This document shows positions 38,257 through 47,610 of a stretch of DNA of 64,000 bases, in pieces (the stretch's first letter is position 1; each line of letters opens with the position of its first letter). Made by a program: the position numbers and the translations under genes. The DNA is from Williamsia sp. DF01-3 (lineage in GTDB: Bacteria > Actinomycetota > Actinomycetes > Mycobacteriales > Mycobacteriaceae), in NCBI RefSeq assembly GCF_023051145.1, contig NZ_JALKFS010000005.1, forward strand, positions 3,303,733 to 3,367,732, written 5' to 3'. The notes below the pieces were generated by a model, which was not told where the DNA came from, searched no databases, and saw only the letters and a program-made list of their open reading frames with translations.

Positions 38257-38564
38257 GCACCATCGCCAAGCGGCTGCTACCGCATCGGGTGACCTACCGG
38301 CCTCTGACCGGGTCGGGCGCGTACGGCGACAACTTCGGAGACCCAGTGACCGACGTGCCCTGCCGCATCCAGTTTCAAAACAGAATCGTCAGAGACGCCC
38401 AGGGAAACGAAGTAGTCGCATCGTGCACGATCTACTTCCGCCCGCAGGACGCACCTACGCTCGGCTCGATGGTCGAGCTACCTGACGGCGAACGCCCGAT
38501 CATCGCCCGCGCCGAGATGACCGGCTCACGGCACGGCCATCACGTCGTCGTAGATATCACCTAG
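38253..38564 (+). CDS. Head-closure / stopper protein (SPP1 gp16-like)
   Basis: A 103-residue beta-rich protein from ATG 38253, coupled to the connector stop (ATGA). Residues LLPHRVTYRPLTGSGAYGDN, CTIYFRPQDAPTLGSMVEL and the terminal GSRHGHHVVVDIT fit head-tail joining proteins of the gp16/stopper class. It is the last plus-strand gene: the module ends exactly where tail genes would begin. Confidence 0.75.
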   Translation: MSTIAKRLLPHRVTYRPLTGSGAYGDNFGDPVTDVPCRIQFQNRIVRDAQGNEVVASCTIYFRPQDAPTLGSMVELPDGERPIIARAEMTGSRHGHHVVVDIT

Positions 38565-38929
38565 AGAATCGGTTTGCCGAGGCGGTTGTGGAGCATGTCA
38601 TCTTCAAGTTGGTCCCGATTGGGGTAGGTCTCGGAGAAGATCATCGCGTGCCGGGTGCGTTCGCCACACTGGTCGCAAGAGGCCAAACACACCATCCGGT
38701 CGTACACCGACGACATCGAACGCAGGTGCGCAGGCTTCCGCTGCTGATGGCTCCAGTGGCCTCGCAGGTCGCCCCACCCGGCCGGCACATCGCCAGTAGG
38801 CGAGTATCCATTCGTCGGCATGAAGTCACTCGGTGTTCCGTTGTAGCGTTTGCGGTTCAGGTGGCGCAGCAATCCGCAGACACAGCACAGAGCCCGCAAA
38901 TGACGAGCAGGGTCGTATTGTTCTCTCAT
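38561..38929 (-). CDS. Zinc-ribbon hypothetical protein at the element's right edge
   Basis: A 122-residue protein on the minus strand, convergent with the stopper gene and overlapping its stop by 4 bases. Cys pairs CCVCGLLRHLNRKR and CDQCGERTRHAMIF suggest a zinc ribbon; PTNGYSPTGDVPAGWGDLRG lies between. It is the only gene facing this way at the att edge, the typical place for cargo. No function is recognised; an anti-phage or regulatory role is possible but unsupported. Confidence 0.6.
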   Translation of the reverse strand: MREQYDPARHLRALCCVCGLLRHLNRKRYNGTPSDFMPTNGYSPTGDVPAGWGDLRGHWSHQQRKPAHLRSMSSVYDRMVCLASCDQCGERTRHAMIFSETYPNRDQLEDDMLHNRLGKPIL

Positions 38930-38964
38930 GGCTCAATCCTCCGATGTGTGTTAGCTGCTTGTGC

Positions 38965-38969
38965 ATGGA
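38965..38969 (+). other. attR core (ATGGA)
   Basis: Second copy of the core. The sequence TTAGC at 38951-38955 to its left and GCTAA at 28266-28270 to the right of the left core form inverted ends of the reconstructed 36-bp attP, centred within two bases of the core. Confidence 0.75.
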
Positions 38970-39255
38970 TCTGTACAAGTGGGCGTTCAAGCTGTCGCCG
39001 CTGATACCTTCCGAGCTCGTCGTGGATGCATTCGAGATGGCACTGCGCTTCCGCGAGCTCGACATGCGGGCAAGTCCCTATGACCTGGCGGCGTTCGGAT
39101 TCGAACCCATCGCAATCGAAGAAGCAGCTGGGCGTAGCGAATACGTCCGGGCGCAGTCGGTCCTGACCCATCACGCCCAGATCGTCCGTGCCCGGCTCAT
39201 CGACCGATGCAGTGCGCTGCTGACCGGCCAAGAGCCCCTTCCTACCCATGAGTAA
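38970..39255 (+). pseudogene. 3' part of the gene split by the element
   Basis: The right portion encodes LYKWAFKLSPLIPSELVVDA through LDMRASPYDLAAFGFEPI to a stop at 39255, about 94 residues. With 27625-28253 it totals 915 bases, exactly 305 codons. It has no native promoter or start in the lysogen; an in-frame ATG at the core might allow translation of the fragment. It ends just before glcB. Confidence 0.85.
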
Positions 39256-39301
39256 CATAGAGGTCGAAATTGACCTGGATCGAAAGAAAGTGAGGCCGGT
39301 T

Positions 39302-41485
39302 ATGGCTCAGCGCGTCACCGTCGACGGCGGCTTGCAGGTTGCGTCCGTTCTTTACGACTTCATCAACAACGAGGCGTTGCCCGGCACCGGCGTAGACCAG
39401 GATGCGTTCTGGGCAGGTGCTGCGGCGGTCATCACCGACCTCACCCCACGCAACCGTGAGCTGCTCGCCATCCGCGACGACCTTCAGGCCAAGGTCGACC
39501 AGTGGCACCGCGACAACCCGGTCTCAGACCCCGCTTCGTTCGATTCCGACGCCTACAAGGCGTTCCTGACCGACATCGGTTACCTCGCCCCGGTCCCCGA
39601 CGATTTCCAGATCACCACCTCAGGTGTGGATGACGAGATCACCAGCACCGCCGGACCGCAGCTGGTGGTGCCCATCCTCAACGCCCGGTTTGCCCTGAAC
39701 GCGTCGAACGCCCGATGGGGATCGCTCTACGACGCGCTGTACGGGACCGACGTCATCCCCGAGTCCGACGGCGCCGAGAAGGGCAAGTCGTACAACAAGG
39801 TTCGCGGCGACAAGGTCATCGCGTTCGCCAAGGATTTCCTCGACACGGCCGCACCCCTGGAGTCCGGCAAGCACGCCGACGCCACCGGTTACGCCGTCGT
39901 CGACCAGCAGGTGCAGGTCACCCTCTCCGGTGGTTCCACCACCGGCTTCGCCGATCCCGCCGCGTTCGCCGGATACTCCGGTGACACAGCTGCTCCCAGC
40001 GGTATCCTGGTGCGCCACAACGGACTTCATCTGGAGATCCAGATCGACGCGGACTCCCCCATCGGGTCGACAGACCCGGCCGGGGTCAAAGATGTGCTGG
40101 TCGAGTCCGCGGTCACCACGATCATGGACTTCGAGGATTCGGTCGCCGCTGTCGACGCCGAGGACAAGGTCACCGGCTACCGCAACTGGCTCGGCCTGAA
40201 CAAGGGCGACCTGGCCGAAGAGGTCACCAAGGGCGGTAAGACCTTCACCCGCGTGCTCAATCCCGACCGCACCTACACCGCCCCTGACGGGTCGGAATTG
40301 ACCCTGCACGGGCGGTCGCTGCTGTTCGTGCGCAACGTCGGTCACCTGATGACCAACGACGCGATCATCGCCGCCGACGGCAGCGAGGTCCCCGAGGGCA
40401 TCCTCGATGCGCTGTTCACCTCGTTGATCGGTAGCCACGGCCTCAAAGCCGACGGGCTGCAGAACTCGCGGACCGGTTCGATCTACATCGTGAAGCCGAA
40501 GATGCACGGCCCGGACGAGGTCGCCTTCACGGTCGAGTTGTTCGGCCGGGTCGAGCAGGTCCTGGGGTTGCCCACCGGCACGCTCAAGGTCGGGATCATG
40601 GACGAGGAACGCCGCACCACGGTGAACCTCAAGGCCTGCATCAAAGCAGCTGCCGACCGGGTTGTGTTCATCAACACCGGTTTCCTCGACCGCACCGGCG
40701 ACGAAATCCACACCTCGATGGAAGCCGGAGCCGTCGTCCGCAAGGCAGAGATGAAGGCGCAGACCTGGATCAAGGCCTACGAAGACTTCAACGTCGACAC
40801 CGGCCTGCACGCGGGGCTGCAGCACAAAGCGCAGATCGGCAAGGGCATGTGGGCCATGCCCGACCTGATGGCCGACATGCTCGAGCAGAAGATCGGTCAC
40901 CCCAAGGCCGGCGCGAACACCGCATGGGTGCCCTCGCCCACCGCCGCGACCCTGCACGCGCTGCACTACCACCAGATCGACGTGTTCGAACGCCAGAACG
41001 AGATCGCCAAACGCGATCCGGCGTCGGTCGAGGACATCCTCACCATCCCCCTCGCTCCCCGCACCGACTGGAGCGACGAGGAAAAGCGTGAAGAACTCGA
41101 CAACAACTGCCAGTCCATCCTCGGTTACGTGGTGCGGTGGATCGATCACGGCGTCGGTTGTTCCAAGGTGCCCGACATCCACGACGTCGCGTTGATGGAA
41201 GACCGTGCGACACTTCGGATCTCGAGCCAACTACTGGCCAACTGGCTCCGCCATGGCATCGTGTCCGAAGCAGACGTCGTCGCAGCTCTCGAGCGGATGG
41301 CACCGGTGGTCGACAAGCAGAACGCCGGCGACCCGACCTACCGGCCGATGGCCGCCGACTTCGAGGCTTCCATCGCCTTCCAGGCCGCCAAAGAACTCAT
41401 CCTCGAAGGCGGCCGGCAACCCAACGGCTACACCGAGCCGATCCTGCACCGGCGTCGACGCGAGTTCAAGGCCGCCAACGCCTGA
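39302..41485 (+). CDS. glcB: Malate synthase G
   Basis: A 727-residue malate synthase G, condensing glyoxylate and acetyl-CoA to malate in the glyoxylate shunt. I chose ATG 39302 ([20 protein letters not shown]) over ATG 39248 because it matches the family N-terminus and has a GAGG upstream. [19 protein letters not shown] holds acidic active-site residues; [35 protein letters not shown] and [14 protein letters not shown] follow. The catalytic Asp lies in a late [20 protein letters not shown] stretch. Usual length for GlcB (741 in M. tuberculosis). Confidence 0.97.
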   Translation: MAQRVTVDGGLQVASVLYDFINNEALPGTGVDQDAFWAGAAAVITDLTPRNRELLAIRDDLQAKVDQWHRDNPVSDPASFDSDAYKAFLTDIGYLAPVPDDFQITTSGVDDEITSTAGPQLVVPILNARFALNASNARWGSLYDALYGTDVIPESDGAEKGKSYNKVRGDKVIAFAKDFLDTAAPLESGKHADATGYAVVDQQVQVTLSGGSTTGFADPAAFAGYSGDTAAPSGILVRHNGLHLEIQIDADSPIGSTDPAGVKDVLVESAVTTIMDFEDSVAAVDAEDKVTGYRNWLGLNKGDLAEEVTKGGKTFTRVLNPDRTYTAPDGSELTLHGRSLLFVRNVGHLMTNDAIIAADGSEVPEGILDALFTSLIGSHGLKADGLQNSRTGSIYIVKPKMHGPDEVAFTVELFGRVEQVLGLPTGTLKVGIMDEERRTTVNLKACIKAAADRVVFINTGFLDRTGDEIHTSMEAGAVVRKAEMKAQTWIKAYEDFNVDTGLHAGLQHKAQIGKGMWAMPDLMADMLEQKIGHPKAGANTAWVPSPTAATLHALHYHQIDVFERQNEIAKRDPASVEDILTIPLAPRTDWSDEEKREELDNNCQSILGYVVRWIDHGVGCSKVPDIHDVALMEDRATLRISSQLLANWLRHGIVSEADVVAALERMAPVVDKQNAGDPTYRPMAADFEASIAFQAAKELILEGGRQPNGYTEPILHRRRREFKAANA

Positions 41486-41526
41486 CCTGCGAAGCGCGGC
41501 GCAGGGCGTCGTCGTCTGATAATTTC

Positions 41527-41559
41527 CTTGTGGCCCGGGCACTGTGCTCGGGCCACAAG
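41527..41559 (+). terminator. Intrinsic terminator after glcB
   Basis: CTTGTGGCCCG (41527-41537) and CGGGCCACAAG (41549-41559) form an 11-bp perfect stem, extended by inner pairs, followed by GCATTTCTC. It ends glcB transcription ahead of the lipoprotein gene. Confidence 0.75.
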
Positions 41560-41585
41560 GCATTTCTCACCGAAAGTCGAGCACC

Positions 41586-42188
41586 GTGCTTTCTGACGTC
41601 CGTAAATTCGCCCTGGTCGCCGTTGCCGCGGCCGCCCTCTCCTTGTCGGCCGTCGGCTGCAGCAGCGACGAGACCGGAACGGCCACAACTGCTTCGAGTT
41701 CTGCGCAGGCGTCCTCCGCAGACCCTTTGGAGACGGCCGAGTCTCCCTCTGCAACACCGGAGGACAGCGGTGAGATCACCGAGATCGACGCCAAGGTCGG
41801 CGACTGCGTGAACCTCACCGGCACGATGCTCGACGCCGAGATCGCCCCAGCAACCTGCGGTGCCGTCGACTCTCACTACACCGTCGTGGCGAAGGTCGCC
41901 GACGAGAACAGCTGCCCGTCGGACGTCGATCAGACGTATTACGAAGAGCTGAACGGCTCCACGACCGGGGTGCTCTGCCTCGACATCGACTGGGTTGTCG
42001 GCAAGTGCTTCGAGATGGGCACCGCGTCGGACAGCACCGTCCAGGTGCCCTGTACCGGGTCCACCGGCGAGCGCATCCTGGCGGTCCTGCCCAACACCGT
42101 GGACGAGACCGACTGCCCAGCACAGACAGAGACCTACTACACCTACGACGAACGCAAGAAGATCGTCTGCACCGTCGCACTGTCCTGA
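41586..42188 (+). CDS. Lipoprotein, LppU-like
   Basis: A 200-residue protein from GTG 41586. A signal peptide FALVAVAAAALSLSAVGC ends in a lipobox with Cys at residue 25, then a Ser/Thr/Ala-rich linker. The exported domain has paired cysteines (VGDCVNL, ATCGAVDSHYTVVAKV, CPSDVDQTYY, VGKCFEMG, VPCTGST) as in the LppU/SCO3897 family of septum-associated lipoproteins. Attached to the outer face of the membrane; function unknown. A GTG start fits the hydrophobic core position. Confidence 0.8.
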   Translation: MLSDVRKFALVAVAAAALSLSAVGCSSDETGTATTASSSAQASSADPLETAESPSATPEDSGEITEIDAKVGDCVNLTGTMLDAEIAPATCGAVDSHYTVVAKVADENSCPSDVDQTYYEELNGSTTGVLCLDIDWVVGKCFEMGTASDSTVQVPCTGSTGERILAVLPNTVDETDCPAQTETYYTYDERKKIVCTVALS

Positions 42189-42353
42189 CCTGGGTTCGTG
42201 CCGATGCCGTCGGCGCGGGCGGCTCCACCACCAGGAGATACGACCGCATAGAATGCGCAGCACAAGTCAGTCGGCAACCCGGTGGAGCTGTGACCAGCCA
42301 GTCGCCGAAGCTGTAGGTTGCGGTGGACATGAACTTCGTGGATTGAGGTGTGC

Positions 42354-43526
42354 GTGGGCGAGCATCGCAGGGCCGGTGGCAGACGCGGTGTCAGCCGCGG
42401 CCTTCTTGTACTGGCTGTCGCAGTGGTCGTCGTCGTCGCGCTCGGATTCCTATGGGTTCTGTTGGGCGACCGGATCAACGAGCAGGGCAAGGATGCGGCC
42501 GCTCGCTGCGTCGAGGGCGACCTCTCGGTGTCGATCGTCAGCGACCCCGGTCTCGCGGTTCCTCTCAAGGCCGTCGCGGACAAGTACAACAAGACGCGTC
42601 CCACCGAACGCGACCGTTGCATCACGATCGAGGTTCGCCCAGGCGATGCCAAGGTCACACTGGACGGTCTCACCGGGGACTGGGACACCGCGTCGCGGGG
42701 CCAATTCCCGGCCGCGTGGATTCCGCAGTCGTCGGTGTGGAGTTCACAACTCATCGCGGCCCGGCCGGATGTGGTCGACGGATTGCCGTCGTCACTCGTG
42801 ACCAGTCCGGTGGTCCTGGCGATACCGGCTGCAGCCGCCGAGGCCATGGACGGCGATGTCGGCTGGATCGAGTTGCCGACTCTGCAGCGCTCGGCCAAGG
42901 CGATGGATGACCTCGGACTCCGCGGCTGGGGTGAACTCAGGATGGCGATGCCCGTAGGCCCGCAATCGGACGCGACGATGCTGGCGGCCCAGGCCATCGC
43001 CACCGAGGTGTCGCGCACACCCAGCGGACCGTTGTCTCCGGAAGACGCTGCCTCCCCACTTGTCTCGTCAACGCTCCGCGCGATGCTCGCCTCAGCGCCG
43101 GCGACGGATCTGGGATCGTCCGAGAGCGGGGTGCGGGCACTGCAGCAGCAAGCCGATCCCGCGACCGGCAGCATCCATGCCGTACCGGTCACCGAACAGC
43201 AGCTGTATGCGATCACCAAGGACGACGCCAATTCTGCTGTGGTGGCACTGTTCCCGTCCGGGCCGACCCCTATGGCCGACTTCCCGGTGGTCGAGATGAC
43301 CGGTGATCAGGTGGACGCGGCACAACGAGACGCCGTCGGCGCCTTCATCGACTACGTCCACGACCCCGAACAGATCTCGACCATCACCTCACTGGGTTTC
43401 CGCGGCGCAGGTCAGCTGCCGCCGGCAACCTCGACAGTGACGTTCCCCGTGACGCCGACACCCATGCCGATGCCGTCGCCCGAGGCACAGAACGCGATCA
43501 CCGAGGTGCTCACCCGGCGCAGCTGA
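42354..43526 (+). CDS. Membrane-anchored substrate-binding-like protein (Rv1836c-related, no VWA domain)
   Basis: A 390-residue protein from GTG 42354, preceded by GAGG; GTG 42348 is possible. A single N-terminal membrane anchor (GLLVLAVAVVVVVALGFLWV) precedes an extracellular solute-binding fold: SIVSDPGLAVPLKAVADKYN, FPAAWIPQSSVWSSQLIAAR and a C-terminal AVGAFIDYVHDPEQISTITS. M. tuberculosis Rv1836c occupies this place and is longer; this copy ends 14 bases before gcvP with no VWA-like domain visible. Ligand unknown. Confidence 0.7.
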   Translation: MGEHRRAGGRRGVSRGLLVLAVAVVVVVALGFLWVLLGDRINEQGKDAAARCVEGDLSVSIVSDPGLAVPLKAVADKYNKTRPTERDRCITIEVRPGDAKVTLDGLTGDWDTASRGQFPAAWIPQSSVWSSQLIAARPDVVDGLPSSLVTSPVVLAIPAAAAEAMDGDVGWIELPTLQRSAKAMDDLGLRGWGELRMAMPVGPQSDATMLAAQAIATEVSRTPSGPLSPEDAASPLVSSTLRAMLASAPATDLGSSESGVRALQQQADPATGSIHAVPVTEQQLYAITKDDANSAVVALFPSGPTPMADFPVVEMTGDQVDAAQRDAVGAFIDYVHDPEQISTITSLGFRGAGQLPPATSTVTFPVTPTPMPMPSPEAQNAITEVLTRRS

Positions 43527-43539
43527 ACCCCACCCGGGT

Positions 43540-46371
43540 TCAGGCGAACGCCTCGATCGGCGGGCAACTGCAGACCAGATTGCGGTCGCCGAACGCGCCG
43601 TCGATACGCCGCACCGCGGGCCACACCTTCGCTCGGGCACCGGCCGACGGCAGTCCGTTCGGGTACACGGCGACCAGTCGGTCATAGCTGTGCTCCCAGT
43701 CCCCGACGAGACACTCGGCGGTGTGCGGGGCACCTTGCAGGGGGTTGTCGTCGGCCGGCCACTGACCGTCCGCCACTTTGTCGATCTCCGCGCGAATCGA
43801 GATCATCGCGTCGCAGAATGCCTCGATCTCGTCGAGGTTCTCGCTCTCGGTGGGCTCGATCATCAGCGTTCCGGCGACCGGGAAGCTCATCGTCGGAGCG
43901 TGGAAGCCGTAATCGGCCAGACGTTTTGCGACGTCGTCCACTGTCACGCCGGTGCTCTTGGTGATCGGTCGCAGGTCGATGATGCACTCGTGCGCCACCC
44001 GATTGCCCGCGCCGGTGTACAGCACGGGGTACGAGTCGTTCAGCCGGGCAGCGATGTAGTTGGCGGAGGCGATCGCCGTGAGCGTTGCCTCCCGCAATCC
44101 CTCGGCTCCCATCATCCGGATGTATGCGTAGGTGATCGGCAGGATCGACGCCGAGCCGTAGGGCGCACCCGAGATGGTGAGATCGCCAGGCAGCTCATCA
44201 GCCAGTGGATGTCCCGGCAGGAACGGCGCGAGGTGCTCGCGCACTCCGATCGGGCCGACGCCGGGCCCGCCGCCTCCGTGCGGGATGCAGAACGTCTTGT
44301 GCAGGTTCAGGTGGCTGACGTCTCCACCGAAGCGCCCTGGGCGAGCCACTCCCACCAGTGCGTTGAGATTGGCGCCGTCGACGTAGACCTGGCCGCCTGC
44401 GTCGTGCACCGCGGCGCAGATGTCACCGACCTCGTCCTCGAAGACACCGTGGGTCGAGGGATAGGTGAGCATGATCGCTGCCAGATCGGCGGCGTTGGCG
44501 TCCACCTTGGCGCGTAGGTCGTCGACATCCACATCGCCGTTGTCGCGGCAGGACACCACGACCACCCGCATGCCCGCCATGACCGCGGATGCTGCGTTGG
44601 TCCCGTGGGCACTCGACGGGATGAGGCAGATCGTGCGGTTCAAGTCACCACGGCTGCGGTGGTATTCGCGAATGGCCAACAGCCCGGCATATTCGCCCTG
44701 AGACCCCGCGTTGGGCTGGACGCTGACCCGGTCGTAGCCGGTGATCGCGACGAGCCAGTCCTCGAGCGAAGCGATGATCTTGCGCATTCCGAGTACGTCA
44801 CCTGCCGGAGCAAAGGGATGCAGCCGGGAGATGGTCGGCCAGGTGATGGCTTCCATCTCGGCGGCGGCGTTCAACTTCATCGTGCACGAGCCGAGTGGGA
44901 TCATGCTCCGATCCAGTGCGATGTCCTTGTCGGCAAGACTCCGCAGGTACCGCATCATCGCGGTTTCGGTGCGGTACCTGTTGAACGCCGGATGGGTCAG
45001 GTATTCGCTTGTGCGGCTGTCGATCTCAGGCCAGTCTTTGGCGGCGTTCGAGGCGTCGACCCCAAAAGCGTCGCGGACCGCGGACACGTGGTCCGCGGTG
45101 GTGGCCTCATCGCAGGCGATCGCGACATGGTCATCGTCCACCAGTCGGAGGTTGATGCCACGTTCCTTGGCTGCGGCGACGACGCCGGCGGCCCGCCCCG
45201 GCACAGAGGTCAGCACGGTGTCGAAGAAGTTGTCGTGCACCACCTCGACTCCACCGGACCGCAGCGCCGCCGCAAGTGTGCGGGCATGCCCGTGCACCCG
45301 GCTCGCGATGGCGCGGAGGCCGTCGGCTCCGTGGTAGCTGGCGTACATCGCGGCGATGATCGCGAGCAGCACCTGCGCGGTGCAGATGTTGCTGGTCGCC
45401 TTCTCTCGTCGGATGTGCTGCTCACGGGTCTGCAGAGACAACCGGTAGGCGAGGTTGCCGTCGGCGTCCTTCGAGACACCGACGAGGCGACCCGGCAATT
45501 GCCGGGCGTGTTTGGCGTGGACTGCCAGGTAACCGGCATGGGGTCCACCGAAGCCCATGGGCACCCCGAAGCGTTGGGTGGTCCCGAAACACACGTCGGC
45601 GCCCAGCTCGCCGGGCGCAGAGATCAACGTGAGGGCCAGCAGGTCGGCGCCGACGGCGACCAGCGCACCGCGCTCGTGTGCCGCCTCGATGAGCGGCGTG
45701 CAGTCGATGACCCGGCCTGACGCTGCCGGAGTCTGCAGCAGGATGCCGAAGAAGTCTCCGTCGGGAAGTCCTTGCGAGAGGTCGGTGGTGACGACTTCGA
45801 TCCCCAGTGGTTCGGCGCGGGTGGCGATCACCGCTGCCGTCTGCGGGAAGACGTCGCTGTCGACGACAAACCGGGGCGACTTGCTCTTGCCGGCCCGGCG
45901 CAGGAGGGTCATGGCCTCGGCGGCCGCAGTCGATTCGTCGAGCATCGACGCATTGGCCACCTCCATGCCGGTCAGGTCCGACACCATCGTCTGGAAGTTG
46001 AGCAGGGCTTCGAGGCGGCCTTGACTGATCTCGGGCTGGTAAGGGGTGTAGGCGGTGTACCACGCCGGGTTCTCGAGGATGTTGCGGACGAGGACAGGCG
46101 GGGTGAGGGTGTCGTAGTAGCCGAGGCCGATCATCGACGTCGCGACGGTGTTCTCGGCTGCGAGTGCAGCGAGTTCGGCGAGCACTTCGTGTTCGGATGC
46201 CGCAGGCGGCAGTGCTTCCAGACCGTTGTCCTGCGGGCCGTCGAGAATGCCTGCAGGCACCACTTGCCGGGCCAGGTCGTCGAGCGAGTCGGCGCCGATG
46301 AGCGAGAGGATTCGGCCGAGCTCGCTGTTGTCAGGACCGATGTGGCGATGAGTGAAGGAAGAGCCGGTCAT
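43540..46371 (-). CDS. gcvP: Glycine dehydrogenase (aminomethyl-transferring), P-protein
   Basis: A 943-residue PLP enzyme from ATG 46371 that decarboxylates glycine and loads the aminomethyl group onto Gcv[21 protein letters not shown] and the [18 protein letters not shown] glycine-binding region are present; the PLP lysine is near residue 692 in [18 protein letters not shown]. The P-protein is full length as in Rv1832 (GcvB). Expression is controlled by the tandem glycine riboswitch upstream. Confidence 0.98.
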   Translation of the reverse strand: MTGSSFTHRHIGPDNSELGRILSLIGADSLDDLARQVVPAGILDGPQDNGLEALPPAASEHEVLAELAALAAENTVATSMIGLGYYDTLTPPVLVRNILENPAWYTAYTPYQPEISQGRLEALLNFQTMVSDLTGMEVANASMLDESTAAAEAMTLLRRAGKSKSPRFVVDSDVFPQTAAVIATRAEPLGIEVVTTDLSQGLPDGDFFGILLQTPAASGRVIDCTPLIEAAHERGALVAVGADLLALTLISAPGELGADVCFGTTQRFGVPMGFGGPHAGYLAVHAKHARQLPGRLVGVSKDADGNLAYRLSLQTREQHIRREKATSNICTAQVLLAIIAAMYASYHGADGLRAIASRVHGHARTLAAALRSGGVEVVHDNFFDTVLTSVPGRAAGVVAAAKERGINLRLVDDDHVAIACDEATTADHVSAVRDAFGVDASNAAKDWPEIDSRTSEYLTHPAFNRYRTETAMMRYLRSLADKDIALDRSMIPLGSCTMKLNAAAEMEAITWPTISRLHPFAPAGDVLGMRKIIASLEDWLVAITGYDRVSVQPNAGSQGEYAGLLAIREYHRSRGDLNRTICLIPSSAHGTNAASAVMAGMRVVVVSCRDNGDVDVDDLRAKVDANAADLAAIMLTYPSTHGVFEDEVGDICAAVHDAGGQVYVDGANLNALVGVARPGRFGGDVSHLNLHKTFCIPHGGGGPGVGPIGVREHLAPFLPGHPLADELPGDLTISGAPYGSASILPITYAYIRMMGAEGLREATLTAIASANYIAARLNDSYPVLYTGAGNRVAHECIIDLRPITKSTGVTVDDVAKRLADYGFHAPTMSFPVAGTLMIEPTESENLDEIEAFCDAMISIRAEIDKVADGQWPADDNPLQGAPHTAECLVGDWEHSYDRLVAVYPNGLPSAGARAKVWPAVRRIDGAFGDRNLVCSCPPIEAFA

Positions 46372-46439
46372 GGTGGGACCTCCGCAGCGGTCACCCCAAG
46401 GGGCGACCACAGGTTGTGCCGACCGAAGCCGGACGCCGG

Positions 46440-46647
46440 TCCTCCCCCTCTGTCCTATCCACGCTCCCCGAGGGACCGGTGGACGCCTGAGAGATTCAGC
46501 CACAAAAGATGCGGCCTTTCACCATGGGCGGACGGCTGATGCCGCCACTCTCCAGAGACGCCGACGACGACACGGTCCTGGGTGCCTGAGAGTTTGACGG
46601 AGAGGTGTTGCTCCTTCGGCGGTCACACTGCTGTGACGCTCTCCCGG
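46440..46647 (-). ncRNA. Tandem glycine riboswitch controlling gcvP
   Basis: On the minus strand the leader shows two aptamers. The first begins with GGGAGAG (46639-46645), has GCCGAAGGAGCAA and then CTCTCAGGCA (46583-46592). The second begins with GGAGAG (46548-46553), has CTCTCAGGC (46485-46493) and ends with GGACAGAGG (46447-46455). These are hallmark glycine aptamer elements, and the P-protein gene starts about 75 bases downstream. Tandem glycine riboswitches activate gcv genes when glycine is high. Confidence 0.93.
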
Positions 46648-46709
46648 GTCGCTGCGACGCGGGTTCAGTCTAGACCGACGTCGGCAGACATTGCCGCAGG
46701 GGCGATGTT

Positions 46710-47351
46710 CTAGCCTGTGCGGCGAGCCCGGCTCTTGCGGCGCGAGGCCAGCTCGTCCTCGGGAGCGGCTTCGGTGACCCCGCCGTCAGCACGCTCGGCC
46801 GGGAAGTCGGCGATGGTTCCGCTCAGTTCACGCATGGCACCGCTGACCGCGATCCCGAAAACACCCTGACCGCCCTGTAGGAGGTCGACGACTTCCTCGG
46901 CGGACGTGCACTCGTACACGGTCGTCCCGTCGGAGAACAGGGTGATGCGCGCCAGGTCTTCGACCCCGCGCTTGCGAAGGTGATCAACGGCCACGCGGAT
47001 GTTCTGCAGCGAAATGCCCGTGTCCAGAAGTCGCTTGACGATCTTCAGGACCAGGATGTCCTTGAAGGAATAGAGCCGCTGGCTGCCGGAGCCTGCGGCG
47101 CCGCGGATGGACGGGACGACCAGCGACGTGCGGGCCCAGTAGTCGAGCTGGCGGTAGGTGATACCCGCGATCTGGCACGCGCTGGGCACTCGGTAGCCGA
47201 CGAGTTCGTCGGGCACGGTGTCGTTGGGGAACAGTCCCGGGATGATGTCGTCCAACGACCCCTGCGACGGTCGGTCGATCCGGTGGGCATTCTCCCCTTG
47301 GGCAGTCTCCCCCACATGGGCAGTTTCACCGTCGTGTGGCTGATCGCCCAC
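46710..47351 (-). CDS. MerR family transcriptional regulator, McdR/Rv1830-like
   Basis: A 213-residue regulator from GTG 47351. The MerR winged-helix is at ~50-125 (VPSACQIAGITYRQLDYWAR and GSGSQRLYSFKDILVLKIVK); the N-terminus is His/Glu-rich and disordered, and a C-terminal effector-like part contains QGVFGIAVSGAMRELSGTI. It matches Rv1830 in position between gcvP and the bifunctional nuclease; that protein is linked to cell division control in mycobacteria. Confidence 0.87.
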   Translation of the reverse strand: MGDQPHDGETAHVGETAQGENAHRIDRPSQGSLDDIIPGLFPNDTVPDELVGYRVPSACQIAGITYRQLDYWARTSLVVPSIRGAAGSGSQRLYSFKDILVLKIVKRLLDTGISLQNIRVAVDHLRKRGVEDLARITLFSDGTTVYECTSAEEVVDLLQGGQGVFGIAVSGAMRELSGTIADFPAERADGGVTEAAPEDELASRRKSRARRTG

Positions 47352-47610
47352 TGGGATCTCCTCGCGTGCTCTGTCGGTGACCGTCCGAGCGACGTCTTGG
47401 CGCCGACGGGCCCAAGTTTACGCGCTCTGACTGGTCAAAATCACATCACCGCAATTTTCACGGCCTGGGACTGACCGTAGGTCCAGGAGGGGCGCCGATC
47501 AACGCGACTCGCCCTAACCCTGAACCTAAACTCGAGCTTTAGACGATTCGTGACCCCACGGTTTCCGTTCTGTGATCCAAGCCGACTGCGTCATCGTCAG
47601 AACGGAAGGC
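47352..47610. other. Intergenic region upstream of the McdR-like gene
   Basis: These 259 bases between the MerR gene and the bifunctional nuclease hold no plausible gene. On the minus strand TTGACC (near 47431) and TAAACT occur with only 12 bases between, too close to be a matched -35/-10 pair, although TAAACT alone could be a -10. Confidence 0.4.

Larger units (their letters stand above)
28254..38969 (+). mobile_element. Integrated head-only phage satellite / capsid-forming island, ~10.7 kb
   Basis: The element starts with a serine recombinase gene and ends at the attR core. In order it carries: recombinase, two small element proteins, DUF3631-type ATPase, three tiny genes, HNH nuclease, an antisense small gene, TerL, SPP1-like portal, gp7-like protein, scaffold, small protein, major capsid, connector, stopper and a minus-strand zinc-ribbon protein. 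No tail, tape measure, baseplate, lysin, holin or recognisable repressor is present. The size and content resemble the phiRv1/phiRv2 elements of M. tuberculosis and capsid-forming PICIs, which need a helper for tails. It disrupts a host gene at a unique site. Confidence 0.88.

Noticed and set aside
28253..38960. AGCTGCTT (28253-28260 and 38953-38960) as the attachment core
   Set aside because: Joining at this 8-bp match puts the two gene halves out of frame by one base. The repeat is better explained as the direct repeat within attP.
39620..41230. Long open frame on the minus strand opposite glcB
   Set aside because: It is the high-GC mirror of a fully conserved malate synthase and has no domain logic of its own.
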